Below are positions 16,427-24,197 of a stretch of 32,025 nucleotides of DNA, piece by piece. How positions within the stretch are numbered: position 1 is the stretch's first letter; each line of letters opens with the position of its first letter. This DNA comes from CAZILN01 sp964540005 (GTDB taxonomy: Bacteria > Bacteroidota > Bacteroidia > Bacteroidales > SM23-62). The translations under genes and the position numbers were made by a program. Under the pieces are notes generated by a model. It was not told the origin of the DNA. It saw only the letters and a list, made by a program, of their open reading frames with translations, and did no database searches. Location of the stretch: contig CAZILN010000302.1 in NCBI GenBank assembly GCA_964540005.1, positions 1 through 32,025 of the forward strand, given 5' to 3'.

Positions 16427-16826
16427 TAACGGGGCTGTCTCAAAAGTAGGCAGTCCCTTTCTTTTTTCCCTTTCACTTGCTTTAATTAAAACGGCACTTC
16501 AAAATTTTATAAAGAACAAATTTTGGCAGGTGCCTTTTTTAATCAAACCAAGCACATAAAAAACAGGATGTAAATTGTTGATAACTAGTTAAAAAGAAGG
16601 GGGATGCCACATTCATGCGCATGAAAGAGGATTACATGCGCAATGGACAGCTGAAACCCGGATTACTTGCCCTGGCCCACAACCTTGCAAAACTGTCCAA
16701 TTAGGGGTTACTATGTCTCTAAATCAAATCGACATATTCCTTATAAAAGATTGAAAAGGATATTTAATATCCTTGAAAAGATGTAATAAAGGGCCGAATC
16801 AATTTGATTTGAGACGGCCCCGTTAT
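16426..16826. mobile_element. Internally deleted IS1182-family element (MITE-like)
   Basis: The terminal inverted repeats at 16426-16444 and 16808-16826 match at 18 of 19 bases (ataacggggctgtctcaaa versus one substitution), with the GGGGCTGTCTCAAAA type end typical of IS1182-family elements. The body is only 401 bases against about 1.5-1.9 kb for a complete element. Inside is a transposase fragment joining a middle piece to the C-terminus. No clear direct target duplication is visible. It explains the gene-free stretch between the NimA-like remnant and the M56 gene; its right end lies 9 bases from the M56 stop codon. Confidence 0.8.
16585..16704 (+). pseudogene. IS1182-family transposase fragment
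   Basis: The frame reads DATFMRMKEDYMRNGQLKPG, a highly conserved central motif of IS1182-type transposases. It runs directly into LLALAHNLAKLSN and a TAG stop, which resembles the extreme C-terminus of such transposases. More than 200 residues between the two, including later catalytic acids, have been deleted in frame. The N-terminal half is also absent, with a TAA just upstream of 16585. It cannot encode an active enzyme. Confidence 0.75.
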
Positions 16827-16835
16827 CGGCTTAAT

Positions 16836-18392
16836 TTAGTTGAGTTTAAATTCCACAGGCATAACAAACTGGACCGTAACTGATTTGCCGCGTTGTTTTC
16901 CCGGCATCCAATCAGGCATCAGGTATACGGCTTTAAGGGCTGCTTTATTGAAGATCTCATTGCTGGATCTTATTACAACGGCATCCTTCACCTTACCTTT
17001 GGCATCTACAATGAACTGAACATTAACTTTCCCTTCAAGCCCTTTTGCTTTGGCTTCCTCGGGAAATACAAGGTGCTCATGCACATATACAGTCGCTGAA
17101 TCAAAATGATGGCCCTGGAATTTAGGCATCTCCTCCACAATAAAAAACAACTCCCCTTCAGGCGTCATGTCATTCTCCGGCTCCTGGGGTTCCTGAGGTT
17201 CCAATAAAGGTTCCCGGGATTCCGATACAGCTTCGCGGGCATCCGGTGGATCATCAAGCATGATGGTTTTTCTCTTCATCTCTATTTCCATCACCTGTTT
17301 TACGGCCAGGACCTGGGTCTCGTAGCCAACGAAGGATATAACCAGGATGGCATCAGGCTGGTTGACCTCTAATTCAAACGTGCCATCCATGTCACTCGTT
17401 GTTCCGTGGGTAGTGCCTTTTATGAGGATAGCTGCTCCCGGCAGGGGACCACTGTCCTCTTTATCAATTACCGTACCCTTAACATGGATAGGTTTATCCG
17501 ATTGTCCCTTAACGGGGGGGCCCTTTGTAAAGGCCATCAGCATCAGGACCAGCAAAGGGATAGCCAGCAGTGCTTTTAAAACAGAAGAATTCTTAGATAC
17601 TTTTTTTGTCATCATGATCATTCTTTTTTTAGTTAGGGATTTACTGAATGTATTTGCAAGCCTTAATACCTCAGCACCCGTAACCTGATTGATCAGGAGT
17701 GCTATATATTGTTTTGAATTATGCATGTTTATCAGTACACTCCGGTCGGCCTGGTATTCGTGGTTCTCCCTCAGGACTTTTGAATAAAGCCACACGAATG
17801 GATTGAGCCAGAAGAGTGCGATGGTCAGTTCAATGATTATCAGATCAATAAAGTGTAAATGCTGTATATGTGCCCGTTCATGCCTGATGATGTCTTCAAG
17901 TCCGCATACCTCCCTGCTGGCTGAATCTATATAAATAGTGCGGAACAGTGAAAAGGGGCCGCAGGCACCATTGATGAATACGACTTTTATTCCCTCATTA
18001 TCAATTGAGTTTCCCATATTACCTGTTTTGCGAAACCTGGTATATTGCAGCAACAGCCTGGTTGCAATCAGAAAACTGACCATAAAATACAGGATTAAAA
18101 GCAAGCTGTTCCAGGAAAACCCTGTTCCCGGAACTACACCCTCAGACTGAGCAGATATGACGGGAATATAATCAGGAGCCAGGTTGATAATCATTACGGG
18201 TATTTCACCACCTGTCCCTGAAAACATTTCAAGACGGATTGCAGGAATAATAAAGGAAGCGAAAAGACTGACAATCAGGTAGATCCTGTTAAAACCGAAA
18301 AATGTTTCCTTCCGTAATAACAGCATGTATAAGCCATAGAAAAAGGCCAGACATACCGTGGTCTTGAACAGATAGATTAACATACTATTCAT
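16836..18392 (-). CDS. BlaR1/MecR1-like M56 metallopeptidase with CarboxypepD_reg and TonB_C domains
   Basis: A 518-residue membrane protein. Residues 1-110 hold about three transmembrane helices. The zinc peptidase motif HERAH lies at 161-165 with a downstream acidic ligand region (HEYQAD, 201-206), and a further helix spans about 269-287. Residues about 303-375 form a carboxypeptidase-regulatory-like domain (HVKGTVIDKEDSGPLPGAAI). A Pro/Glu-rich linker follows, and 430-518 is a TonB C-terminal domain (VNVQFIVDAKGKVKDAVVIRSS). In BlaR1/MecR1 the peptidase inactivates the BlaI repressor after a signal. Here no penicillin-binding sensor is present; the TonB_C and regulatory domains replace it. 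It overlaps the BlaI-like gene by 8 bases, so the two form one operon. The signal and target are unknown. Confidence 0.92.
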   Translation of the reverse strand: MNSMLIYLFKTTVCLAFFYGLYMLLLRKETFFGFNRIYLIVSLFASFIIPAIRLEMFSGTGGEIPVMIINLAPDYIPVISAQSEGVVPGTGFSWNSLLLILYFMVSFLIATRLLLQYTRFRKTGNMGNSIDNEGIKVVFINGACGPFSLFRTIYIDSASREVCGLEDIIRHERAHIQHLHFIDLIIIELTIALFWLNPFVWLYSKVLRENHEYQADRSVLINMHNSKQYIALLINQVTGAEVLRLANTFSKSLTKKRMIMMTKKVSKNSSVLKALLAIPLLVLMLMAFTKGPPVKGQSDKPIHVKGTVIDKEDSGPLPGAAILIKGTTHGTTSDMDGTFELEVNQPDAILVISFVGYETQVLAVKQVMEIEMKRKTIMLDDPPDAREAVSESREPLLEPQEPQEPENDMTPEGELFFIVEEMPKFQGHHFDSATVYVHEHLVFPEEAKAKGLEGKVNVQFIVDAKGKVKDAVVIRSSNEIFNKAALKAVYLMPDWMPGKQRGKSVTVQFVMPVEFKLN

Positions 18393-18768
18393 TATTCTCA
18401 GGATTATTGCCGGGATCCTTTCCGGCCATTTTTAACATCTCTTCCATATCTTCCAGGTCCATATCATATTCCTTTGCGAAAAAAGCTGCCATGCGGGGAA
18501 AGGAATTATCAAAATAGTCTTTCATAAAATGCCTGAAATGCACCCTGGTGTATTCATCTTTATTTACTAACGGAAAATATTCATAAGTATTTCCATAGGC
18601 CTTATGGTCTACAAATCCTTTCTTCTCAAGTACCCTTATAACAGTTGAGATAGTATTATAGGCCGGTTTGGGCTCAGGCAATTCACCGATAACATCATGC
18701 ACCAGTCCCCGCTCCAGTTTCCAAAGGATCTGCATTACCTGTTCTTCGGCTTTGGTTAAACGAATCAT
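18385..18768 (-). CDS. BlaI/MecI/CopY-family repressor
   Basis: A 127-residue winged-helix repressor. LTKAEEQVMQILWKLERG and the recognition segment PAYNTISTVIRVLEKKGFV are characteristic, with the wing at GNTYEYFPLV. The C-terminal dimerisation part contains HFRHFMKDYFDNSF and an acidic tail. It likely represses its own operon with the M56 peptidase and is released by proteolysis. Nothing resembling a beta-lactamase is adjacent. The Tat-exported MBL-fold gene at 28532 is about 10 kb away, and no link to it is shown. Palindromes in the upstream gap are candidate operators. Confidence 0.94.
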   Translation of the reverse strand: MIRLTKAEEQVMQILWKLERGLVHDVIGELPEPKPAYNTISTVIRVLEKKGFVDHKAYGNTYEYFPLVNKDEYTRVHFRHFMKDYFDNSFPRMAAFFAKEYDMDLEDMEEMLKMAGKDPGNNPENNE

Positions 18769-18816
18769 ATCAAAAATTTAATTAGGCTTGCAAATACATG
18801 ACAATGTTACAACTAT

Positions 18817-18889
18817 AACTGCAGTTTTTCAACTATTATTATAGTTATTTAACTGTCACAATAGTAGTAATTTTATTAATACATCTGTA
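18817..18889. promoter_or_regulatory. Palindromes upstream of the BlaI-like gene (candidate operators)
   Basis: Three inverted repeats lie in the 237-base gap: aactgcagtt (18817-18826, perfect), aactattattatagtt (18831-18846, 6-base arms) and tacatctgta (18880-18889). The last contains the TACA/TGTA core known for BlaI/MecI operators. They lie 49-121 bases upstream of the BlaI-like ATG and within 190 bases of the GH3 pseudogene start. Binding is inferred only. Confidence 0.35.
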
Positions 18890-18956
18890 AATCATTATTT
18901 TTCAGTTCTTTATCATTTAATTTAGAATAAATATAAATTTTCCCGGAATAGTATTC

Positions 18957-18964
18957 TATCTTTA
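18957..18964 (+). promoter_or_regulatory. Possible -7 box of the GH3 pseudogene
   Basis: TATCTTTA matches TAnnTTTG at five of six fixed bases, 41 bases before the ATG at 19006. No good TTG lies at the expected -33 distance, so this is tentative. Confidence 0.25.
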
Positions 18965-19005
18965 AGATTCGTCAATTCCAGTATTATCCCGAACTTCTGA
19001 CTTGC

Positions 19006-20586
19006 ATGAAATCAAATACAATTACATACCTGGATTTATTATTACTGATACTGATAATATTTTTTTCCTGTTGCAACCGCGAGGAAGAACCCGGCAGGAT
19101 TATATATACAGATGCCAGCCAGCCGGTAGAGGAACGTGTTGAAGACCTCTTGGGGAGGATGCGCCTGGATCAGAAGATCTCTCAGATGATCCTGATCGAA
19201 CGTAGCAACCTCAATAGCGATGAAGAAATTACTTCATTTAATATTGGAGCACTATACAGCGGCGGAGTCATAGTTCCCACGGATAATTCTCCTGCATTCT
19301 GGGCAGATATAATTGACCATTACCAGTCCCTGGCCCTTGAGAATGAACTTGGCATCCCTATATTGTATGGGACGGACGCTGTACACGGCCATAATAATGT
19401 TAAAGGAGCTGTTATTTTTCCCCATAATATAGGACTGGGATGCACGCGAAATCCCTCTCTGGTGGAACAGGCTGCCAGGATCACAGCCCTTGAAATTAAA
19501 GGAACAGGTATTAACTGGACTTTTGGTCCATGTGTCGCAGTTCCGCGCGATGAGCGATGGGGTCGTACCTATGAAGGCTTCGCAGAAACACCTGAACTGA
19601 CCGGCCAGATGGCTGCAGCCATGATTAAGGGATTACAGGGGAGCATATCCGGTATTCTGTTTCCATCCTGGCATGCGCCAAGCATTATCTTGGTGACGGG
19701 GGAACATCTGATGGAAAGAATAACGGGAATATGATACTCGATCTCTCCACACTGAAGGAAATTCATCTTCAGGGGTATATTTCAGCAATTGAAGAGAATG
19801 TTGGTTCCATCATGTTGTCCGGACATACCTGGAACGGACTGAGTGTTTCTGAAAATTCCACCCTGGTTAAAGACCTTTTATCGGATGAACTGGGGTTTGA
19901 TGGTGTGCTGCTTGCCACCTCAGGGTATGCAGTAACAGTTTTTAACCAGGGAACCAATATGTATATGACAAATTACCCCTTTGCGACCTTCCTCTATAAT
20001 ATGATAGACCTGGTGGATCGCGATGTGATCAAAGAAGAAAAAATTAATGAATCGGTCCGTAAAATATTGAGGATCAAGTTTGAACTAGGACTTTTCGAAA
20101 ATCCTTATGCCAACCGTTCCCTTACTTCCAGTATTGGGTCTGATTCCCACAGGCAGATAGCCCGACAGTGTGTCAGGGAGTCTATGGTTCTTCTGACAAA
20201 CCATGACAACATCCTCCCCCTGTCAAAGGACCTGTCAGGTATACATGTGGCAGGGAAGAATGCGGATAATATTGGAGGGCAATGCGGGGGGTGGACAATC
20301 ACCCGGCAGGGAAGCAATGGACCGATAACTACCGGAACAAGCATACTTGAAGCCATAAAGGAAACTGTGGCAGACACCAGCCGTGTGAACTATTCTGTGG
20401 ATTGTATGGAAGCCGAAGGAGCAGAGGTCGGGATAGTTGTTATCGGGGAAAGGCCCTATGCCCTGGAAGGCGGTTACCGGGATGATCTTACCCTTGAAGA
20501 CGAGTATGTCCCAGGTACCCATTAACTATGGTGACCCTGATTATTCCCCACTGTTACCGTATGGTTATGGAATGGAATATGAATAA
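19006..20586 (+). pseudogene. Decayed GH3 beta-glucosidase
   Basis: Remains of a secreted glycoside hydrolase family 3 enzyme. The N-terminus is a signal with a lipobox-like FFSC. EERVEDLLGRMRLDQKISQM and LGIPILYGTDAVHGHNNVKG are classic GH3. Around 19650-19670 the frame shifts: ACAKHYLGDGGTSDGKNNG continues in the frame that ends at 20525, as expected from loss of one base. After LGFDGVLL the usual SDW nucleophile segment is missing, and the text jumps to ATSGYAVTVFNQGTNMYM. After DDLTLEDE it jumps, in another frame, to VPINYGDPDYSPLLPYGYG, the normal C-terminus, ending with a TAA at 20584-20586. About 150-200 residues are therefore lost there. At least three lesions make it non-functional. 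A sequencing error could explain the single-base shift but not the deletions. Confidence 0.9.
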
Positions 20587-20615
20587 AACTGAGAAATAGT
20601 CCCAAACCATAAATT

Positions 20616-21131
20616 TCAGTCCGGGTCCCTGAACATAGCCGCGAGATTGCTTAGAGCTTCTCCGGACATCCGGTTAATGATCCATTCTTTCATCAGGCGG
20701 GCCCCCAGTGATTCATAAAATTTTATACTCGGTTCATTCCAGTCCAGGACCGCCCATTCCAGTCTCCCGCAATCCCGCTGCACAGCCAGTTCTCCCAGGT
20801 AGCCCAGCATAATCTTCCCAAATCCCTTCCCCCGCTCTTCAGGTATAACATACAGGTCTTCCAGGTAAATACCCGGCTTCCCGAGAAAGGTTGAGAAATT
20901 ATGAAAATACAGGGCAAAACCAACAGCCTTTCCCTTGTCATACCCTATAATTACCTCGGCATAGGGCCTGTCTCCGAATAGGTATTGGCGCAGGCCATCC
21001 TCGGTGGCCACTACCTCATGACTGAGTCTTTCGTAATCTGCCAGTCCTTTAATGAACTCCAGTATCAAAGGAACATCCTTCTCTCCTGCATGAAGTATGG
21101 TGAATCCTTCTATTTTGGTTGCTATTTCCAT
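20616..21131 (-). CDS. GNAT-family N-acetyltransferase (SSAT/diamine-acetyltransferase-like)
   Basis: A 171-residue acetyl-CoA-dependent N-acetyltransferase, cytosolic. FIKGLADYERL near the N-terminus, GFALYFHNFSTFLGKPGIYLEDLYV, and the acetyl-CoA loop PEERGKGFGKIML match the spermidine/spermine or thialysine acetyltransferase branch. LEWAVLDWNEPSIKFYESLGA is the conserved C-terminal strand-helix. The frame is open back to 21293, but the natural start is the ATG at 21131 (MEIATKIEGF). The 54 extra residues look non-coding and overlap the start of the divergent dehydrogenase gene. The substrate is probably a polyamine or lysine analogue, not proven. Confidence 0.9.
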   Translation of the reverse strand: MEIATKIEGFTILHAGEKDVPLILEFIKGLADYERLSHEVVATEDGLRQYLFGDRPYAEVIIGYDKGKAVGFALYFHNFSTFLGKPGIYLEDLYVIPEERGKGFGKIMLGYLGELAVQRDCGRLEWAVLDWNEPSIKFYESLGARLMKEWIINRMSGEALSNLAAMFRDPD

Positions 21132-21237
21132 CCTGATATAGTTTTCTGTTGTGCTGAACGCATGCAATTTGGCAAAAAAATCGTAAATTTTTGCATTGAA
21201 ATTCTTCACTGCTGGCGGTGAGGCAAAAAATAACAAC

Positions 21238-21978
21238 ATGCAACAGGATCTGTTCAACAAAGCACAACCTGATCTTAAAAAAGCCATAATCATAGGCGCC
21301 TCTTCAGGGATGGGGAGGGAACTGGCCGGAATCCTTGTCTCCAGGGGTTATAAAGTCGGTATTACAGGACGCAGGAAGGAACTACTGGAAGAGATCCGCG
21401 CCGGGAACCCTGAAAAGATAGCCATCAGAAGTTTCGATGTTTCCGACCTGTCAAGGACCACCCGTTCGCTGGATGAGCTGATCAGGGAACTCGGGGGACT
21501 TGACCTGCTGGTAATGAGTGCCGGAGTAGGATTTTTGAATGAGGACCTGGATATTTCCCCCCAGCTCGAAACTATTGCCACCAATGTTACGGCATTTACA
21601 GATATCATGTCATTCGGATTCAATTACTTTCTTAAGAAGAAGTCCGGGCACCTGGTAGGGATCACATCCATAGCGGCCCTTTCCGGTAATAAACTGGCCC
21701 CTGCATACAATGCATCCAAGGCATACCAGCTTAACTACCTGCAAGGATTATACAAAAAAGCAAGAGGTATGAAACTCCCTCTATACATCACCGATATTCG
21801 TCCGGGCTTCGTAGAAACTGATATGGCCAAGGGTAACAAAAAGTTCTGGGTCGCCAGTCCGGAAAAAGCCGCTTCCCAGATCTATCGTGCAATACAGAGA
21901 AAAAAGAGGATCACTTACATTACCAGGCGATGGTCACTTTTTGCCTTTCTGGTATGGTTGGTTCCGCGATGGTTCTAA
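21238..21978 (+). CDS. Short-chain dehydrogenase/reductase
   Basis: A 246-residue classical SDR, NAD(P)-dependent. GASSGMGR at 20-27 is the nucleotide-binding motif, followed by TGRR (Arg suggests NADP). SAG at 94-96 stands in place of the usual NAG, and Ser144 with Tyr157-x3-Lys161 (YNASK) forms the catalytic site. IRPGFVETDM follows, as in the family. The C-terminal part (WSLFAFLVWLVPRWF) is hydrophobic and may contact the membrane. The start at 21238 is used; an open extension to 21196 adds 14 residues without homology. It is divergent from the GNAT gene. Substrate unknown. Confidence 0.93.
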   Translation: MQQDLFNKAQPDLKKAIIIGASSGMGRELAGILVSRGYKVGITGRRKELLEEIRAGNPEKIAIRSFDVSDLSRTTRSLDELIRELGGLDLLVMSAGVGFLNEDLDISPQLETIATNVTAFTDIMSFGFNYFLKKKSGHLVGITSIAALSGNKLAPAYNASKAYQLNYLQGLYKKARGMKLPLYITDIRPGFVETDMAKGNKKFWVASPEKAASQIYRAIQRKKRITYITRRWSLFAFLVWLVPRWF

Positions 21979-21983
21979 GTACA

Positions 21984-22014
21984 GTGGAATAAGTATAAAT
22001 ATCTCCTATCTTTA
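21984..22014 (+). promoter_or_regulatory. Candidate promoter for the DUF4350-like gene
   Basis: GTG at 21984-21986, a 20-base spacer, then TATCTTTA at 22007-22014, resembling TTG/TAnnTTTG. The expected start near 22021 gives a leader of about 20 bases before the ATG at 22041. Confidence 0.35.
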
Positions 22015-22040
22015 GCCTGTAATTAAATCAATTTTAGCTA

Positions 22041-22955
22041 ATGAAACGAACCTTCTTACCCGTATTATTGCTCTGCCAGATATTACTGGCGTGCGCACAG
22101 CAGAGAGCTGATAATTCCTTTACAGCTGTAGTCGAGGATCCTGTTTATAAAGACAACCAGGGTCCGGTCATCATGATAGATGAAGGACACAATAATTTTC
22201 ATACCATTGACGGAAGATACAAACCCTTCTCAGAATTCCTGAAGCTAGATGGTTATAAAATGGAACCGCACAAAGGCATATTTACGGAAAAGAGCCTGCA
22301 GGATACCAGAATACTGGTAGTTTCCAATGCCCTGCATAAATCGAATACCAGGAATTGGTTTAAACCTGTTCTTTCCGCTTTCAGTGAAGATGAAATCAGG
22401 GTAGTGAACAACTGGGTAAAACAGGGAGGATCATTGTTCCTTATAGCCGACCACATGCCAATGGCGGGGGCAGCTGCAGAGCTTGCAGCCTCTTTGGGTG
22501 TGGAATTTAATAATGGTTTTGCCATGGACACCGCCAAAAGAGGGCCGGATACTTTCCGTAAGTATGACGGCAGCCTTACTGATCATATTATTACCAGGGG
22601 GCGTAACAATAAGGAAGGGATTGATTCTGTGGTTTCATTCACCGGTCAGGCATTCCAGCTACCTGAGACGGCCGAACCCCTGATGGTTTTTCCTGCCGGA
22701 TATCACATACTAATGCCTGATACAGCATGGAGCTTTCATGCTTCCACCCCGGTACTGGATATACAGGGCTGGTCACAGGGAGCTGTCTGGGAATACGGAA
22801 AAGGCCGCCTGGCCGTTTTTGGGGAAGCAGCCATGTTTACCGCCCAGGTAGCAGGTAACAACCAGGTCCGTGTCGGGATCAATTCGGAGATGGCCCCCCA
22901 AAACCACCAGTTCCTGCTTAATATTATTCACTGGCTGGATCGAATACTGAACTGA
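22041..22955 (+). CDS. DUF4350-like lipoprotein with GATase1-like fold
   Basis: A 304-residue protein with a lipoprotein signal (LLLCQILLACAQ, Cys at about 18), so probably membrane-anchored. The pattern VIMIDEGHNNFHT, then LVVSNAL, then VNNWVKQGGSLFLIADHMPM and GKGRLAVFGEAAMFTAQ follows the type-1 glutamine-amidotransferase-like fold of DUF4350 proteins, without the catalytic Cys nucleophile elbow. The role is unknown; relatives are thought to be binding or regulatory proteins. The downstream PLP-enzyme gene starts 12 bases after the stop, suggesting co-transcription. Family is fairly sure, function not. Confidence 0.72.
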   Translation: MKRTFLPVLLLCQILLACAQQRADNSFTAVVEDPVYKDNQGPVIMIDEGHNNFHTIDGRYKPFSEFLKLDGYKMEPHKGIFTEKSLQDTRILVVSNALHKSNTRNWFKPVLSAFSEDEIRVVNNWVKQGGSLFLIADHMPMAGAAAELAASLGVEFNNGFAMDTAKRGPDTFRKYDGSLTDHIITRGRNNKEGIDSVVSFTGQAFQLPETAEPLMVFPAGYHILMPDTAWSFHASTPVLDIQGWSQGAVWEYGKGRLAVFGEAAMFTAQVAGNNQVRVGINSEMAPQNHQFLLNIIHWLDRILN

Positions 22956-22967
22956 TATAAATAATTT

Positions 22968-24101
22968 ATGAATCCGAGATCTTTTAAAACAAAGTGTGTA
23001 CATGCCGGGACCATCCTGGATGATAAAACTTCAGGAACCAACTCACCCGTTTATACATCCACCTCCTTTTCCTATCTGGACCGGGAAGACACGGTTTATC
23101 CCAGATACTTCAATTCACCCAATACCGAAGCCCTGAACAGGAAAATTGCAGCCCTCGAGAATACCGGAGCCGGACTGGTATTCTCATCGGGAATGGCTGC
23201 TATCAGCAGCACCCTTTTTACTTTCCTTAAAAAAGGGGATCACGCGATTTTCCAGAAAGGACTGTATGGCGGCACCTTTACAATGGTGACCAGGCAACTG
23301 GAAGATTTCGGCATATCTTTTACAATAGTACCAGATAATACACCTGATACTTTTGAAAAGGAAATCAGGGCCAATACCCGGCTCATCTATATTGAAACAC
23401 CCTCAAATCCCCTCCTGTCGATAACTGATATTAAGGCAATTGCCTCCCTGGCCTCCCGTCATCAACTGATCAGCGTAATAGATAATACCTTCGCCTCACC
23501 GGTTAACCAGAACCCTGCTGAACTTGGTATTAATATAGTTCTTCATTCGGCCACCAAGTACCTGGGTGGGCATCATGATATCTGCGCCGGTGCCGCTGCT
23601 GCAACCAAAGACCATATCCTGGCTATACGTGATACGGCACGTAATCTGGGGGGAAGCCTTGATGCCCAAACCTGTTACCTGCTTGAACGAAGCCTTAAAA
23701 CACTGGCCATCAGGGTTAATGAACAGAACTCAAATGCCGGACAACTGGCCCTGTGGTTATCGGGACACCCTGCCGTTAAGCGGGTGAATTATCCCGGACT
23801 GGAAGATCATCCCGGACATGAAACAGCCAGAAACCAGATGAAAGGGTTTGGAGGAATGCTGTCTTTCGAGCCCGAAAAAGCTGATCCGGTAGCATTCCAG
23901 AGAAAACTGAAGCTTATAAGGCCTTCTGTCAGCCTGGGCGGTGTGGATACCATCATCTGCTCACCTGTACTGACATCACACAGGCATTTAAGCCAGCAGG
24001 AAAGGCAGCAGGAAGGGATCTCAGACAGGCTTCTCAGGTTATCGGTCGGGATAGAAGATTTTTATGATATCAAAGAGGATATTGAACAGGCCCTTTCATG
24101 A
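22968..24101 (+). CDS. Cys/Met-metabolism PLP enzyme (cystathionine or methionine gamma-lyase type)
   Basis: A 377-residue cytosolic PLP enzyme of the trans-sulfuration family. Phosphate-binding residues lie in YPRYFNSPN (44-52) and SSGMAAIS (73-80). The ring-stacking Tyr is in GLYGG (Tyr100), the Asp in VIDNTF (Asp172), and the Schiff-base Lys is Lys197 in HSATKYLGGH. The C-terminus with LRLSVGIEDFYDIKEDIEQAL is standard. Which reaction it catalyses (cystathionine gamma- or beta-lyase, methionine gamma-lyase, or O-acyl-homoserine sulfhydrylase) cannot be settled from motifs. It follows the DUF4350-like gene closely. Confidence 0.94.
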   Translation: MNPRSFKTKCVHAGTILDDKTSGTNSPVYTSTSFSYLDREDTVYPRYFNSPNTEALNRKIAALENTGAGLVFSSGMAAISSTLFTFLKKGDHAIFQKGLYGGTFTMVTRQLEDFGISFTIVPDNTPDTFEKEIRANTRLIYIETPSNPLLSITDIKAIASLASRHQLISVIDNTFASPVNQNPAELGINIVLHSATKYLGGHHDICAGAAAATKDHILAIRDTARNLGGSLDAQTCYLLERSLKTLAIRVNEQNSNAGQLALWLSGHPAVKRVNYPGLEDHPGHETARNQMKGFGGMLSFEPEKADPVAFQRKLKLIRPSVSLGGVDTIICSPVLTSHRHLSQQERQQEGISDRLLRLSVGIEDFYDIKEDIEQALS

Positions 24102-24126
24102 ACCCGGGAATTAATTACTACTTTTG
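24094..24126 (+). promoter_or_regulatory. Candidate promoter for the FlgO/TPR gene
   Basis: TTTC at 24094-24097, a 21-base spacer, and TACTTTTG at 24119-24126, an exact TAnnTTTG match. It overlaps the last codons of the PLP-enzyme gene and predicts a leader of about 65 bases. Confidence 0.4.
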
Positions 24127-24197
24127 CCAATTAAAGCCGCCACTTATCAGCTAAGGTATTATATTCCTGAAACAGGATTTTACATAAAAAATCACAG

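Noticed and set aside
19731..20525. Independent 264-residue gene
   Set aside because: It is the continuation of the same GH3 gene after a frameshift; homologous residues in its frame continue upstream of its first ATG to about 19670.
21132..21293. N-terminal extension of the GNAT protein
   Set aside because: It crosses the divergent gene's start, is not GNAT-like, and the ATG at 21131 gives the usual length.
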